A stretch of 48,742 nucleotides of DNA from Lentisphaeria bacterium (GCA_017502435.1 JAFVUZ010000179.1:1-48742), one strand, 5' to 3'. Counted from the stretch's first letter, positions 16,591-25,374 are shown. Notes: generated by a model not told the origin, from the sequence alone. A program made the numbers and translations.

Positions 16591-17957
16591 TCCAGAAAGA
16601 ATGGAAAGTCCGTGCCGGTTTCGTCGGTTTCGGTGAAGTCAACACTCCCCGTGAATTTATTGACAACCGCTGCCGTGTCGCCGCAGATGAACTCAAAAAA
16701 CGTGGTATCGAACTCGTTGAAACTGCTCCTGTCAGCGACGATCCCCAGGGCCTTCAGGCTCAGCGTGCCGTTGAAGAACTTTCAAAAGGCGATTTTGATG
16801 CTCTTGTCGTCTGTGTTGCAGGCTGGATTCCCACCTGGGCAGTCATGAAAGTTATTGAACCTTTCAAACACAAACCCATGCTGCTCTGGGGCTTGAGCGG
16901 CTGGAGAGAAAACGGCCACTTTGTCACTACCGCCGATCAGGCAGGTACTACTGCTTTGCGTGCTCCGATGACTGAACAGGGATATAATTTCAAGTATCTC
17001 GTCAATCTTAAAGATTCTGCACCCCGCTATGATGAAGCCGCAGCTTATTTGCGTGCCGCTTCTGCAACTGCCATGATGCATCATGTTCTTATCGGCATGA
17101 ATGGTTACAGAGATATGCGTTTGTACGGTACTTTGTATGACGGCAATTTGCTCAAAAACAAAATCGGTGCAGAAATCGAACACTTTGAACTGCTCGAAAT
17201 CGCCGACATTATCAAAGATATTCCGCAGTCTGAAATTGATGCTCTCGCTGACAAAATCCGCAATAACTGGAACTTTGTCCGTGCTCCCAAAGAAGGTACT
17301 GTTGAAAATTCAGTCCGCCTTTCTCTCGCTTTCCAGCGTAAGATCAAGGAACGCGGCTACGATGCATTCAGTTTCTGCGACGTTGACGGTGTCAAAAAAC
17401 TTTTGAAATTCGCTCCCGCAGGTGCTTTGACTCTGCTTCATGATGAAATGGATATTCCCTCTGTTCCTGAAAACGACTCTTACGGTGCAGTTACCCAGCT
17501 TATCATGAAGTATCTGACCGGCAAAAGCCCCGCTTATATGGAATTTTATGAATTTACCGCAAAATCCGCTTTGATGGGTGTTCCGGACTATGTTCCCGCA
17601 TCTGCAGTTGACGGCAAAATTACCGTCATGCCCAATGCTTTCGGTTCATTTGGCGAAGGTCTTTTGAACGTCTCCAAAGTCAAAACCGGCGAAGTCACCA
17701 TCGTCCGTCTGGCTCAGGTCGGCGGCGAACTGGTCGTTCATGCCGCTCTCGGTACTGCCAAAACTCCCGAAACTTGGGAAGAAGCAGGCTGGGCTCCTCC
17801 CGCACCCCAGCTGCCCAGTATCGAAGTCGAATTCAACTATCATGCTGATGAATTTATCAAAAACGTCATGGCTCAGCACTATATTGTCACCTATGGCAAC
17901 AATATGGAACTTATTGAAAATTACTGTGCCATCAACGGCTTGAAACTTATCAAGTAA
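16587..17957 (+). CDS. L-fucose/L-arabinose isomerase-like protein
   Basis: The 456-residue protein matches the L-fucose isomerase-like group: N-terminal Rossmann-type domains (VRAGFVGFGEVNTPREF...LVVCVAGWIPTWAVMKVIEPF...KPMLLWGLSGW), then a metal-site domain with FSFCDVDGV and a C-terminal beta-barrel. It probably interconverts an aldose and a ketose using a divalent metal. It overlaps the kinase gene by 4 bp, has GGAGG in the kinase 3' end, and shows strong codon bias. It ends before a terminator at 17973-18014. The specific sugar is not deducible. Confidence 0.85.
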   Translation: MIQKEWKVRAGFVGFGEVNTPREFIDNRCRVAADELKKRGIELVETAPVSDDPQGLQAQRAVEELSKGDFDALVVCVAGWIPTWAVMKVIEPFKHKPMLLWGLSGWRENGHFVTTADQAGTTALRAPMTEQGYNFKYLVNLKDSAPRYDEAAAYLRAASATAMMHHVLIGMNGYRDMRLYGTLYDGNLLKNKIGAEIEHFELLEIADIIKDIPQSEIDALADKIRNNWNFVRAPKEGTVENSVRLSLAFQRKIKERGYDAFSFCDVDGVKKLLKFAPAGALTLLHDEMDIPSVPENDSYGAVTQLIMKYLTGKSPAYMEFYEFTAKSALMGVPDYVPASAVDGKITVMPNAFGSFGEGLLNVSKVKTGEVTIVRLAQVGGELVVHAALGTAKTPETWEEAGWAPPAPQLPSIEVEFNYHADEFIKNVMAQHYIVTYGNNMELIENYCAINGLKLIK

Positions 17958-17972
17958 TTTGAGTTGAAACAG

Positions 17973-18022
17973 AAAGGGAAAGGAGAGAGATTTCAGTTTT
18001 GATCCTTTCCCTTTTATTTTTT
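17973..18022 (+). terminator. Terminator after the isomerase gene
   Basis: AAAGGGAAAGGA (17973-17984) pairs perfectly with TCCTTTCCCTTT (18003-18014) around an 18-nt loop and is followed by a T-rich tract. It divides the cluster into an upstream part and the sialidase-aldolase-kinase part. Confidence 0.8.
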
Positions 18023-18039
18023 GATTCCGGAGAACTAAT

Positions 18040-19041
18040 ATGGCAAAATTCAATAAAGATTTGAAGGTCGGATGTCTTATAAACTGCAGACCGGAGAGGT
18101 ATTTGCGGGAAGCATTGATAAAAGGTAATCTTCTGACTTATACCACCGGGGATGTTATAGAACCTGCACCATTGAATTACACTCAGCTTACCATGCGTGA
18201 TGAGAGTGGCAAATTCAAGCGTTTTGCCAGATTCGGTCATCCGGGGGCGGGACTTTTCGTAACTGAACTTTTCAGTCCGCGAAAAGACGAAATCCATGCT
18301 TTTTTCCAGTTTCATTACAAGCAGGAATGGATGACTCGTCTGGAAAACCGCCGTACCATAAGTTATGACGGCGGCAGAAATTGGACTCCGCCCGAACCTT
18401 TACCGGACGGGATAAATAATCTCTGGATAGGCAAAGGAATTATTTATCAGAATAAACGCTGGATGTGGCCGGCATCTTTTTGTGAAGTCGTCAATCCTGA
18501 AGTCACAGACAATTCAAATGTCGGACAGTGGATGATGGCACGTTTTGATTTCAGATGCTGTGTGATTTTCTCTGATGATGAGGGAAAAAGTTTCATCCGG
18601 AGTGTCTCCATAAAAAGCAAAGAACGTCATCTTATTGAACCACGCATCGTTGAATTGAGCGACGGTTCAATACTTATGCTGATACGTTCGATGGATTCAA
18701 AGGAACTTTTCCGTTCTGTTTCAAAGGATGGCGGCATAACCTGGAGCGAAGCTGTGCCGGGCGGCATTCTCAATCCATCTTCAAAATCACTTCTGCTCAG
18801 ACACCCGAACGGTAATATTGTGCTGGTTCACAATCCGTCAGAGAAACGCAACAAACTTGCCGTCTGGGTCAGTGATGATGATGCGGAAACATGGAAAACA
18901 AAATATGTTATCGCCGAAGATAATGTGCGTAATCTCAATTATCCCGACGGCGATTTTGATGAAAATGGCAATTTGAATTTAATATGGGAAAATGGCCGTT
19001 CTGTTTACTCGACAGTCATTCCCGCAGAAATTTTAAAATAA
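18040..19041 (+). CDS. Sialidase-like six-bladed beta-propeller (BNR/Asp-box) protein
   Basis: The 333-residue protein carries Asp-box repeats SYDGGRNW (108-115) and SKDGGITW (228-235), and weaker ones at SDDEGKSF (178-185) and SDDDAETW (278-285), as in bacterial sialidases and related exo-hydrolases. EPRIVELSDGSILMLIR (200-216) is a typical propeller core strand. There is no signal peptide, so it would work on internalised substrate. GGAG precedes the start and an aldolase gene follows by 12 bp. A neighbouring DHDPS/NAL-type aldolase recalls sialic-acid operons, but nanE- and nanK-type genes are not obvious here, so a true sialidase activity is uncertain. Confidence 0.82.
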   Translation: MAKFNKDLKVGCLINCRPERYLREALIKGNLLTYTTGDVIEPAPLNYTQLTMRDESGKFKRFARFGHPGAGLFVTELFSPRKDEIHAFFQFHYKQEWMTRLENRRTISYDGGRNWTPPEPLPDGINNLWIGKGIIYQNKRWMWPASFCEVVNPEVTDNSNVGQWMMARFDFRCCVIFSDDEGKSFIRSVSIKSKERHLIEPRIVELSDGSILMLIRSMDSKELFRSVSKDGGITWSEAVPGGILNPSSKSLLLRHPNGNIVLVHNPSEKRNKLAVWVSDDDAETWKTKYVIAEDNVRNLNYPDGDFDENGNLNLIWENGRSVYSTVIPAEILK

Positions 19042-19053
19042 AGGATTTATGTT

Positions 19054-19959
19054 ATGAGCCGTTTGGAAGGTATTGTAACTCCGATGGTCACTCCGTTGAA
19101 AAAAGACTTTTCTCTGGATGTTGATGGTGTTGAGAATCTGGTCGAATATCTGATAAAAGGCGGAGTTTCCGCACTTTTTCCGCTGGGGACAACCGGCGGC
19201 GGACCTATGCTTTCAAGTGAAATGCAGCGTGATGTCTGTGCTGCTGTCTGCCGTTTCAACAACGGACGTCTGCCGGTTCTGGTCGGTGTTTCTGCCGCTG
19301 CACCGTCAGATTATGTCAAAATGGCAAATTTTGCAGCGGAGCAGGGGGCTTCGGGGGTTGTTGCCGCACCGCCGTGCTATATTCCTCTGGATGATGATGA
19401 ATGTGTTGCTTTTTACCGTGATCTGGCAGAGGCAAGTCCGCTGCCGGTTTATGTCTACAATATGCCCGGTATGACCAAAATCAATATGCCGCCCAAAGTT
19501 ATCTGTCAGCTCGCTGATATTCCCAATATCAAAGGTTACAAAGACAGTGCAGGTGATATGAATGCATTCCACGATGTTATTTTCAAACTCAAGGACAGAA
19601 AAGATTTCTCTCTTTTCATGGGGCCTGATACCATGATGGCTGACTCTGTGCTTTTCGGTGCGGCAGGCGGTGTCAACAGCGGTTCAAACCTTTATCCTGA
19701 AGTCTATGTAAATTGCTATAAATGCATCAGCTCCGGCGATATCGAAGGGGCACGTCATCATCAGGATAATATCAACCGTGTTCAGAAACTTTATTACTTC
19801 CGCCGCTATATCGGTCTCGGTGTTGCAAGTTCACTCAAAACCGGACTCAAACTGCGTGGTGTCTGTGATAATGTCATGCTTCCTCCGCTGGCTCCGGTCA
19901 GTGCTGAAGTTGAAGCAAAAGTCCGTGAAATCATGGATGAAATCGATGCAAATCTCTGA
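19054..19959 (+). CDS. DHDPS/N-acetylneuraminate lyase-family aldolase
   Basis: The 301-residue TIM barrel has the class I aldolase features of the DapA/NanA family: the Schiff-base lysine K163 in IKGYKDSAGD, the catalytic tyrosine Y135 in YVYNMPG, and the GTTG loop (45-48). The loop ends in Gly where the family usually has Glu (GTTGE). The amino-acid pathway enzyme DapA is less likely than a 2-keto-3-deoxy-sugar-acid or nonulosonate aldolase, given its position between a sialidase-like and a PfkB kinase gene. An earlier ATG (19049) opens only a two-codon frame, so 19054 is used. Confidence 0.9.
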   Translation: MSRLEGIVTPMVTPLKKDFSLDVDGVENLVEYLIKGGVSALFPLGTTGGGPMLSSEMQRDVCAAVCRFNNGRLPVLVGVSAAAPSDYVKMANFAAEQGASGVVAAPPCYIPLDDDECVAFYRDLAEASPLPVYVYNMPGMTKINMPPKVICQLADIPNIKGYKDSAGDMNAFHDVIFKLKDRKDFSLFMGPDTMMADSVLFGAAGGVNSGSNLYPEVYVNCYKCISSGDIEGARHHQDNINRVQKLYYFRRYIGLGVASSLKTGLKLRGVCDNVMLPPLAPVSAEVEAKVREIMDEIDANL

Positions 19960-19973
19960 AAAGGGAGTTTGAA

Positions 19974-20831
19974 ATGAAAGTTCTGAATTTCGGTTCATTG
20001 AATATCGATAATGTTTACCGTCTGCATCATATCGTGCGTCCGGGGGAGACGATTGCGGCTTCATCCAATGCAGTTTTTGCCGGCGGCAAAGGCTTGAATC
20101 AGTCGATTGCACTTGCCAGAGCAGGAGCAAAAGTTTATCATGCCGGAATGATTGGGAAAGACGGTATTTTTCTCAAAGAACTGCTGGAGGAAAACGGCGT
20201 TGACTGCTCATTTCTGGATATTTCAAATGAAGTTCCAAGCGGCAATGCTTTGATTCAGGTCGCAGAGGACGGCGAGAACAGTATTGTGCTTTTCGGCGGA
20301 GCAAATCAGGCAATGAAAGCAGAAAAAGCAAGTCAGGTGCTGGCAAATTTTGAAGTCGGAGATATTGCTGTTTTGCAAAATGAAATTTCAATAACATCCG
20401 AAGTTATCCGGGAAGCTCACAAACGTGGTCTAAAAGTCTTTTTCAATCCGGCGCCAATGAGCAGAGATGTTGCAGATTTTCCGCTTGAACTTGTCGATAC
20501 ATTGATAGTCAATGAAACTGAAATGGCAGAATTGAAAAAAAGCCGTCCGCAGCTTGATTTCTGCAATCTATTGCTGACTCTCGGCTCAAAAGGTGCAGTT
20601 TATTATCCGAAAAACGGCGGGCAAAAGATTGCTGTTCCTGCCTGCAAAGTGGAAAAAGTTGTCGATACCACGGGTGCGGGAGATACTTTTATCGGATATT
20701 TTACGGCTGAACTTGCCAAAGGATTGTCTGTTGAAATTTGTCTTGCCCACGCATCTGCGGCGGCGGCAAATTCCATAACCAAAGCGGGAGCGGCAGTTTC
20801 GATCCCGTTTATAAATGAACTCGGATTTTAA
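19974..20831 (+). CDS. PfkB-family sugar kinase (ribokinase-like)
   Basis: The 285-residue protein has both PfkB signatures: the N-terminal GGKGLNQSIALARAG (37-51) and the C-terminal DTTGAGDTF (231-239) with its catalytic aspartate in GAGD. FNPAPM and VNETEMAEL are ribokinase-type segments. It follows the aldolase gene by 14 bp and is the last cytoplasmic enzyme of the cluster. It may phosphorylate the aldolase product or an open-chain sugar. No terminator is visible behind it, and an exported-protein gene begins 17 bp later. Confidence 0.92.
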   Translation: MKVLNFGSLNIDNVYRLHHIVRPGETIAASSNAVFAGGKGLNQSIALARAGAKVYHAGMIGKDGIFLKELLEENGVDCSFLDISNEVPSGNALIQVAEDGENSIVLFGGANQAMKAEKASQVLANFEVGDIAVLQNEISITSEVIREAHKRGLKVFFNPAPMSRDVADFPLELVDTLIVNETEMAELKKSRPQLDFCNLLLTLGSKGAVYYPKNGGQKIAVPACKVEKVVDTTGAGDTFIGYFTAELAKGLSVEICLAHASAAAANSITKAGAAVSIPFINELGF

Positions 20832-20848
20832 AAAAAAAGGAAAAAGTT

Positions 20849-21535
20849 ATGAAAAAAATAATTGCTTTATTTTTTGTTTTTGTGCTTGTTCTGCTTAATG
20901 CTGCGGATTTTTCCATTGGTGAAACAAAAATTAAATTGCCGGTAATGCCGGGATATATCAACAGTGCAGATGTGCATCCTGAATTGAATGCTCATTTGGG
21001 GCGTTTAATGAAAGAACAATATTCTGTTCCTGCGAGTTATATTTTGACTTCGGATGCGGAAATTATCAAAAAGAGTTCCAATAAACGTCTTTTTGAGGAA
21101 ATGGGATATAATTCTCATGTTATGATTTGTTTCTTGAATAAATTGGCAAATTATTCTTGCAGGCAGGATGAATTCGATGTAGTAAAAAACTCTTTGAAAA
21201 AAATATATTCCAGCGATTTCAAGTTATTGGAAAATAAATTGAAAGAACAGGAAAAATATATTTCAGAAAAAGGTAAATTCAAATACAATACCGATAAAAT
21301 TATTCCGGCTGGTATTATTTTTGAGAATAATGATTGTATTATCAGTTCAATGGTAGTAAATCATAAGTTCGATGACGATATATTCAGTCAGGCGTGTTCC
21401 ATGGGAATTTTGAAAATAAAGAATAAAATCTTCTATGTATATGTATATAAGGATTTTAAAACAAAAAAAGATTTGGAATATACTCAAAAAAATGTAAAAA
21501 TACTTGTTCAAAAATTCTTTGAATTAAATAAGTAA
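20849..21535 (+). CDS. Exported protein of unknown function
   Basis: The 228-residue product starts with a clear signal peptide (MKKIIALFFVFVLVLLNAAD), with probable cleavage after the Ala-Ala near residues 18-19. The rest is lysine-rich and mixed alpha/beta, with no motif I recognise. Codons are AT-rich compared with the sugar genes upstream. An AAGG site precedes the start. It is followed 23 bp later by another exported protein, so the two may form a small unit transcribed through from the cluster. No function can be assigned. Confidence 0.7.
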   Translation: MKKIIALFFVFVLVLLNAADFSIGETKIKLPVMPGYINSADVHPELNAHLGRLMKEQYSVPASYILTSDAEIIKKSSNKRLFEEMGYNSHVMICFLNKLANYSCRQDEFDVVKNSLKKIYSSDFKLLENKLKEQEKYISEKGKFKYNTDKIIPAGIIFENNDCIISSMVVNHKFDDDIFSQACSMGILKIKNKIFYVYVYKDFKTKKDLEYTQKNVKILVQKFFELNK

Positions 21536-21558
21536 CCTAAAAAAAAGGAGAATTGTGT

Positions 21559-22560
21559 ATGAAAAAGATTTTGATTTTTGGTGTTGCTTTGATGATGGCT
21601 GTACTCAGTGCGGCAAAACCGAAAGCCCCCGTTCAGGATGCTGAAATTCAGAAGGAAACCCTCAAAAATGAAAAACGTTTTGTCGGAATACTGCCGCCGG
21701 GAGTTAAAACTGTAGCATTTATCTCTCCCGGATCATACCCCGGCAGCAAAGCTCACAAAAGAGGTATTGAACTTATCAAAAATGCCGGATACAAAGTCAA
21801 AGTCATGCCGAATGCTTTCGTCCGTCAGGAAAAAGTTGCACAGGCTCCGCTTGCAGGCAGATTGTCAGACTTTTATGCCGCATGGAACGATCCCGAAGTC
21901 GATATGATTCTCTGTGTCCGCGGCGGCAGAGGCAGTGAAGAAGTTATGGATAATATCGACTGGTCAAAATTGAAAGACCGTCCCGAACTTTATGTTCAGG
22001 GGTACAGCGATATCACTCTGATTACCGGAGCATTGCTTGCCAAAGGCAAAGGTCATCCTATTTCCGGTTTCATGTCAGGTTCACTCCCCGGTTTGAGCAA
22101 AGACAGTATTGCCGCCGCCAAAAAAATCAATCACGGTCAACAGCTTGGTCCGATCAAACTTACACCTATGGTCGGCGGTGATTGCAAAGGTCTGCCGTTT
22201 GCAGGTTTGATTTCCAGATTGAGTACACTTTCCTCCAAAAATTATTGTCCTGATACCAAAGGCAGAATTATTTTTCTGGAAGCAGTAAGTACTTCTGCCG
22301 AACAGATCAAAAAAGATCTTTATAATCTGATGGAAAAGAAATTTTTTGCCAATGCTGCCGGTGTGGTTTTCTGTCAGTTCAAGCGTTGCAAAGATGCTGA
22401 AAAAATCCCTGCAATTCTGGAAGAAATCGCTCCGAAACTCGGAGTCCCCGTTTATAAAGGATTCCATTACGGACACAGTGCCAGACTGTACAGCATTGAC
22501 TTTATGCGTCCGGTTGAAATCAAAAAAGGTCAGCTGACTTTCCCTGCTGTTAAAAAGTAA
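21559..22560 (+). CDS. Exported S66-family peptidase (LD-carboxypeptidase/MccF-like)
   Basis: The 333-residue product has a signal peptide (MKKILIFGVALMMAVLSAAK) and the S66 serine-peptidase catalytic set: S150 in GYSDIT, E241 in FLEAVS and H306 in HYGHS. Family members cut the L,D-bond of peptidoglycan tetrapeptides, or in MccF cleave a peptide-nucleotide amide. LD-carboxypeptidase A is normally cytoplasmic, so an exported form is noteworthy. The start at 21559 follows GGAG (21547-21550); a TTG two codons earlier is less likely. Its 3' end overlaps the convergent pseudouridine synthase gene by 11 bp. Confidence 0.88.
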   Translation: MKKILIFGVALMMAVLSAAKPKAPVQDAEIQKETLKNEKRFVGILPPGVKTVAFISPGSYPGSKAHKRGIELIKNAGYKVKVMPNAFVRQEKVAQAPLAGRLSDFYAAWNDPEVDMILCVRGGRGSEEVMDNIDWSKLKDRPELYVQGYSDITLITGALLAKGKGHPISGFMSGSLPGLSKDSIAAAKKINHGQQLGPIKLTPMVGGDCKGLPFAGLISRLSTLSSKNYCPDTKGRIIFLEAVSTSAEQIKKDLYNLMEKKFFANAAGVVFCQFKRCKDAEKIPAILEEIAPKLGVPVYKGFHYGHSARLYSIDFMRPVEIKKGQLTFPAVKK

Positions 22561-23278
22561 TTTCAGCAGTCAGCAGTTTTAAATCATCGTTTGATAATAT
22601 TTTGAAATCGCCTGAAACGAGATCGGGAGGCAGAATATAGTTTCCGATTTGAATACGTTTCAGGCGTTTTACTGTCGCGTTGGCGGATTTTACCATGCGT
22701 CTGATTTCACGTTTTTTGCCTTCGTTCAGGGTGAAGCGGTATTTGCGGGGGGCAATTTTTTCGATTTTGTCAGCATGAAGTCTTTCGCCGTCATCAATGA
22801 TTCCAGCCATGAGCCGTTCTATAATGCTGTTGTTAAGTTCAATATCGGTTTCAACAATATAGCGTTTGCGGACCTGAAATGACGGATGAGTCAGTTTTGC
22901 CACAAAATCTCCGTCGTTGGAAAAAATTATCAATCCTTCACTGTCACGGTCAAGTCTGCCTGCAGAATAAAGACGGGCAGGGGTTGGAGTTTTTATCAGG
23001 TCAACGGCAAGTTTATCTGCGTGAGAATCTGCATTGGAACAGGTATAACCGACCGGTTTGTTGAGAGCAATATAATATTTAACTTCTTCAGCGGCAAGGA
23101 TTTTGCCATTGAGTGCCACCTTGTCGTTTTTACTTACTCCGCGAGAAGGATCGAGACATTTTTCGCCGTTGACGGTGATTCTGCCTTCTTTTACCAGATC
23201 GCCTGCTTTGCGTCTGGATGCGGCTCCGGATGCGGCAATAAATTTGACGAGGCGGATTTTGTCGTTAAATTCACACAT
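22550..23278 (-). CDS. RsuA/RluB-type pseudouridine synthase
   Basis: The 242-residue protein has an N-terminal S4 RNA-binding domain (RLVKFIAASGAASRRKAGDLVKEGRITVNG, 9-38) and a catalytic domain with GRLDRDSEGL (107-116), where D110 is the active-site aspartate. ALNKPVGYTCS and KREIRRMVKSA are further family marks. It probably modifies a uridine in 16S or 23S rRNA. The S4 domain resembles RluB, while the short length fits either subgroup. It is divergent from rsmI, sharing a 77-bp promoter region. Confidence 0.92.
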   Translation of the reverse strand: MCEFNDKIRLVKFIAASGAASRRKAGDLVKEGRITVNGEKCLDPSRGVSKNDKVALNGKILAAEEVKYYIALNKPVGYTCSNADSHADKLAVDLIKTPTPARLYSAGRLDRDSEGLIIFSNDGDFVAKLTHPSFQVRKRYIVETDIELNNSIIERLMAGIIDDGERLHADKIEKIAPRKYRFTLNEGKKREIRRMVKSANATVKRLKRIQIGNYILPPDLVSGDFKILSNDDLKLLTAEITF

Positions 23279-23283
23279 TTTTC

Positions 23284-23311
23284 TTGCTATTTTCCGTTTT
23301 GTTTATATATT
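23284..23311 (+). promoter_or_regulatory. Candidate promoter of rsmI
   Basis: TTGCTA (23284-23289), a 16-bp spacer and TATATT (23306-23311) lie 45 bp before the start codon at 23356. Confidence 0.45.
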
Positions 23312-23355
23312 ATACACAAGTACACATAATATACATCATGAAAGGTGATTTTTCA

Positions 23356-24066
23356 ATGTCAGGAAAATTATATTTGGTAACAACTCCGATCGGCAATCTT
23401 GAAGATATTACTTTGCGTGCATTGCGGGTGCTGAAAGAAGTTGATGTTATTGCCGCGGAAGATACACGGCACAGCCGCCAGCTGTTGAGTCATTTTGATA
23501 TTCATTCAGAACTTGTAAGTTATCATGCATTCAATGAACATGACAAAACGGATGCTTTGCTGAAACGTATTGAAAACGGAGAAAATATTGCATTGGTTAC
23601 AGATGCAGGAACTCCGTCTGTTGCAGACCCGGGATTTTTTCTGGTGCGTGCCGCTCAGGAGAGAGATTTGGACATTGCGGTTATACCGGGAGTTTCAGCG
23701 GTGACATTTGCTGTAACTGCATCCGGATTGCCGGTGGATAAGTTCGCATTTTTCGGTTTCGTTCCGGTCAAATCGGGGCGGAAAAGTACATTTTTTGCGG
23801 ATATAAAAGAGAAAAATATGACTTCTTTTGTTTTTGAGTCACCGTTCAGAGTCGGAAAAACGCTGGATTTTATACGCGAATTTTTCGGTGATGAAGTACA
23901 GATTGCTATCATCCGTGAAGCAACTAAAATCCATGAGGAAGTCATTAAAGGAACTGCCGGAGAGGTCTGTGAAAAATGCAGAAACCGTGCGTGGAAGGGC
24001 GAATTTGTTATCGGTATTGCACCTCAGCACGCCGAAAGTTGTGCAAATGATAAAGATATGGATTAA
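23356..24066 (+). CDS. rsmI: 16S rRNA (cytidine-1402-2'-O)-methyltransferase
   Basis: The 236-residue product begins GKLYLVTTPIGNLEDITLRAL, the RsmI hallmark. AAEDTRHSRQLL, LVTDAGTPSVADPGF (SAM-binding region) and VIPGVSAVTFAVTASGLP follow, as in the tetrapyrrole-methylase fold. It 2'-O-methylates C1402 of 16S rRNA in the decoding centre. The start at 23356 was chosen because AAAGGTGA lies just upstream and the family N-terminus begins there; upstream in-frame starts at 23284 and 23338 add non-conserved residues. The C-terminus is short, without the extra helical domain of longer RsmI proteins. Confidence 0.95.
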   Translation: MSGKLYLVTTPIGNLEDITLRALRVLKEVDVIAAEDTRHSRQLLSHFDIHSELVSYHAFNEHDKTDALLKRIENGENIALVTDAGTPSVADPGFFLVRAAQERDLDIAVIPGVSAVTFAVTASGLPVDKFAFFGFVPVKSGRKSTFFADIKEKNMTSFVFESPFRVGKTLDFIREFFGDEVQIAIIREATKIHEEVIKGTAGEVCEKCRNRAWKGEFVIGIAPQHAESCANDKDMD

Positions 24067-24092
24067 AAAATACGTTTTTTGTCTTTAAATTG

Positions 24093-24121
24093 TTGTAAAA
24101 TAATTGTTAACAGTGTATATT
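24093..24121 (+). promoter_or_regulatory. Candidate promoter of the lysA operon
   Basis: TTGTAA (24093-24098), a 17-bp spacer and TATATT (24116-24121) lie about 39 bp before the lysA start at 24160. The spacing and hexamers match the other proposed promoters in the window. Confidence 0.5.
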
Positions 24122-24159
24122 ACCATATTGCAAAAGAGTGTAAAAACAGGAGATTTTTT

Positions 24160-25374
24160 ATGATTTCAAATAAAGTTATGCTTGAGGCAGCGGAAAAATT
24201 CGGTACTCCGCTGTTCCTTTATGATATTGACAAAATCCGTGAGTGCTACAATTCGCTTTTTAAATTCATTCCGTACAAAGGCTTGAAAATTCATTATGCC
24301 TTGAAGGCAAATTACAATATTGCCATTTTGAAGGCTTTGCGTGACATCGGCTGCGGCCTTGATACTGTAAGTCCGGGTGAAGTCGCTCTGGCTCTTCAGC
24401 TTGGCTTCAAAAAAGAGGATATAATTTATACTGCAAACAATATGACCGATGCAGAATTTGCCGAAGTTGCCGCAACCGGAGTCGTTATGAATATCGGTGA
24501 ACTTTCACGACTGGAAAAGACTGCCCGGAATTATCCCGGCAGCCGTATCTGTCTGCGTTTTAATCCCGATGTCAAAGACGGCGATAACGAAAAAACCATG
24601 ACTGCCGGCGATTTGACCAAATTCGGTATTTTGTTGGACGATGTTGAAAAAGTCGTTGAAATCGTCAGAAAAGGTGACCTGCACGTCGTCGGTCTGCATG
24701 AACATACAGGAAGCGGTCTGCAAAAGGCTGAATCCGTTTATCAGAGTATGAAAAATCTGATGAATATTGTGACAAAAGAACGTTTCCCCGAACTCGAATT
24801 TCTTGACTTCGGCGGCGGTTTCAAAGTACCGTATATGCCGGATGAAAAACGTATTGATTATGTCGTAATGGGCAGAGAAATCGTTTCAATTTTTGAGGAT
24901 TTCTGCAAAAAATACGGCAGAGATCTCAAAATGTATTTTGAGCCCGGCAAATATATGGTCGCCGAGGCGGGACATCTGCTGGTCGAAGTAAATACCATCA
25001 AGAAAAACCGTTCACGCATAATTGCAGGATGCAATTCCGGTTTTCCGCAGCTTATCCGTCCGGTGATGTATGGTGCATATCATCATATCGTCAATCTCTC
25101 CAATCCTGACGGAGAACTGCAGAAGTATGATATTTGCGGCAATATCTGCGAAACCGGTGACCGTTTTGCAGAGGAACGCATGATGCCGGAAATCCGCGAG
25201 TATGATATTCTGGAAATTCAGAATGCCGGTGCTTATTGCTACTCAATGGGCGGTGTTTATAATCTGCGTCCGATGCCGTCAGAGGCGGTTTATGCCGACG
25301 GCGAATTGAAACTTGTACGCAAAGCTCAGAGTAATGCTGAACTTGCCTCAGAGATAATTGCAAGTGCATTGTGA
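24160..25374 (+). CDS. lysA: Diaminopimelate decarboxylase
   Basis: The 404-residue PLP enzyme is of the alanine-racemase/ornithine-decarboxylase fold. IHYALKANYN carries the cofactor lysine K49, GLHEHTGSGL and FLDFGGGFKVPY bind phosphate and pyridine, and CGNICETGDRF near the C-terminus supplies the Cys/Glu pair of the partner subunit's active site. It converts meso-diaminopimelate to L-lysine. AGGAG (24148-24152) supports the start at 24160; an earlier in-frame start at 24079 lies within the promoter. tsaB follows after 7 bp. Related decarboxylases of other diamino acids cannot be fully excluded. Confidence 0.9.
   Translation: MISNKVMLEAAEKFGTPLFLYDIDKIRECYNSLFKFIPYKGLKIHYALKANYNIAILKALRDIGCGLDTVSPGEVALALQLGFKKEDIIYTANNMTDAEFAEVAATGVVMNIGELSRLEKTARNYPGSRICLRFNPDVKDGDNEKTMTAGDLTKFGILLDDVEKVVEIVRKGDLHVVGLHEHTGSGLQKAESVYQSMKNLMNIVTKERFPELEFLDFGGGFKVPYMPDEKRIDYVVMGREIVSIFEDFCKKYGRDLKMYFEPGKYMVAEAGHLLVEVNTIKKNRSRIIAGCNSGFPQLIRPVMYGAYHHIVNLSNPDGELQKYDICGNICETGDRFAEERMMPEIREYDILEIQNAGAYCYSMGGVYNLRPMPSEAVYADGELKLVRKAQSNAELASEIIASAL

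Noticed and set aside
18040-20831. Classical nan sialic-acid operon
   Set aside because: A sialidase-like and a NAL-family protein are present, but no NanE- or NanK-type genes or sialic-acid transporter are seen, and the aldolase has GTTGG in place of GTTGE.
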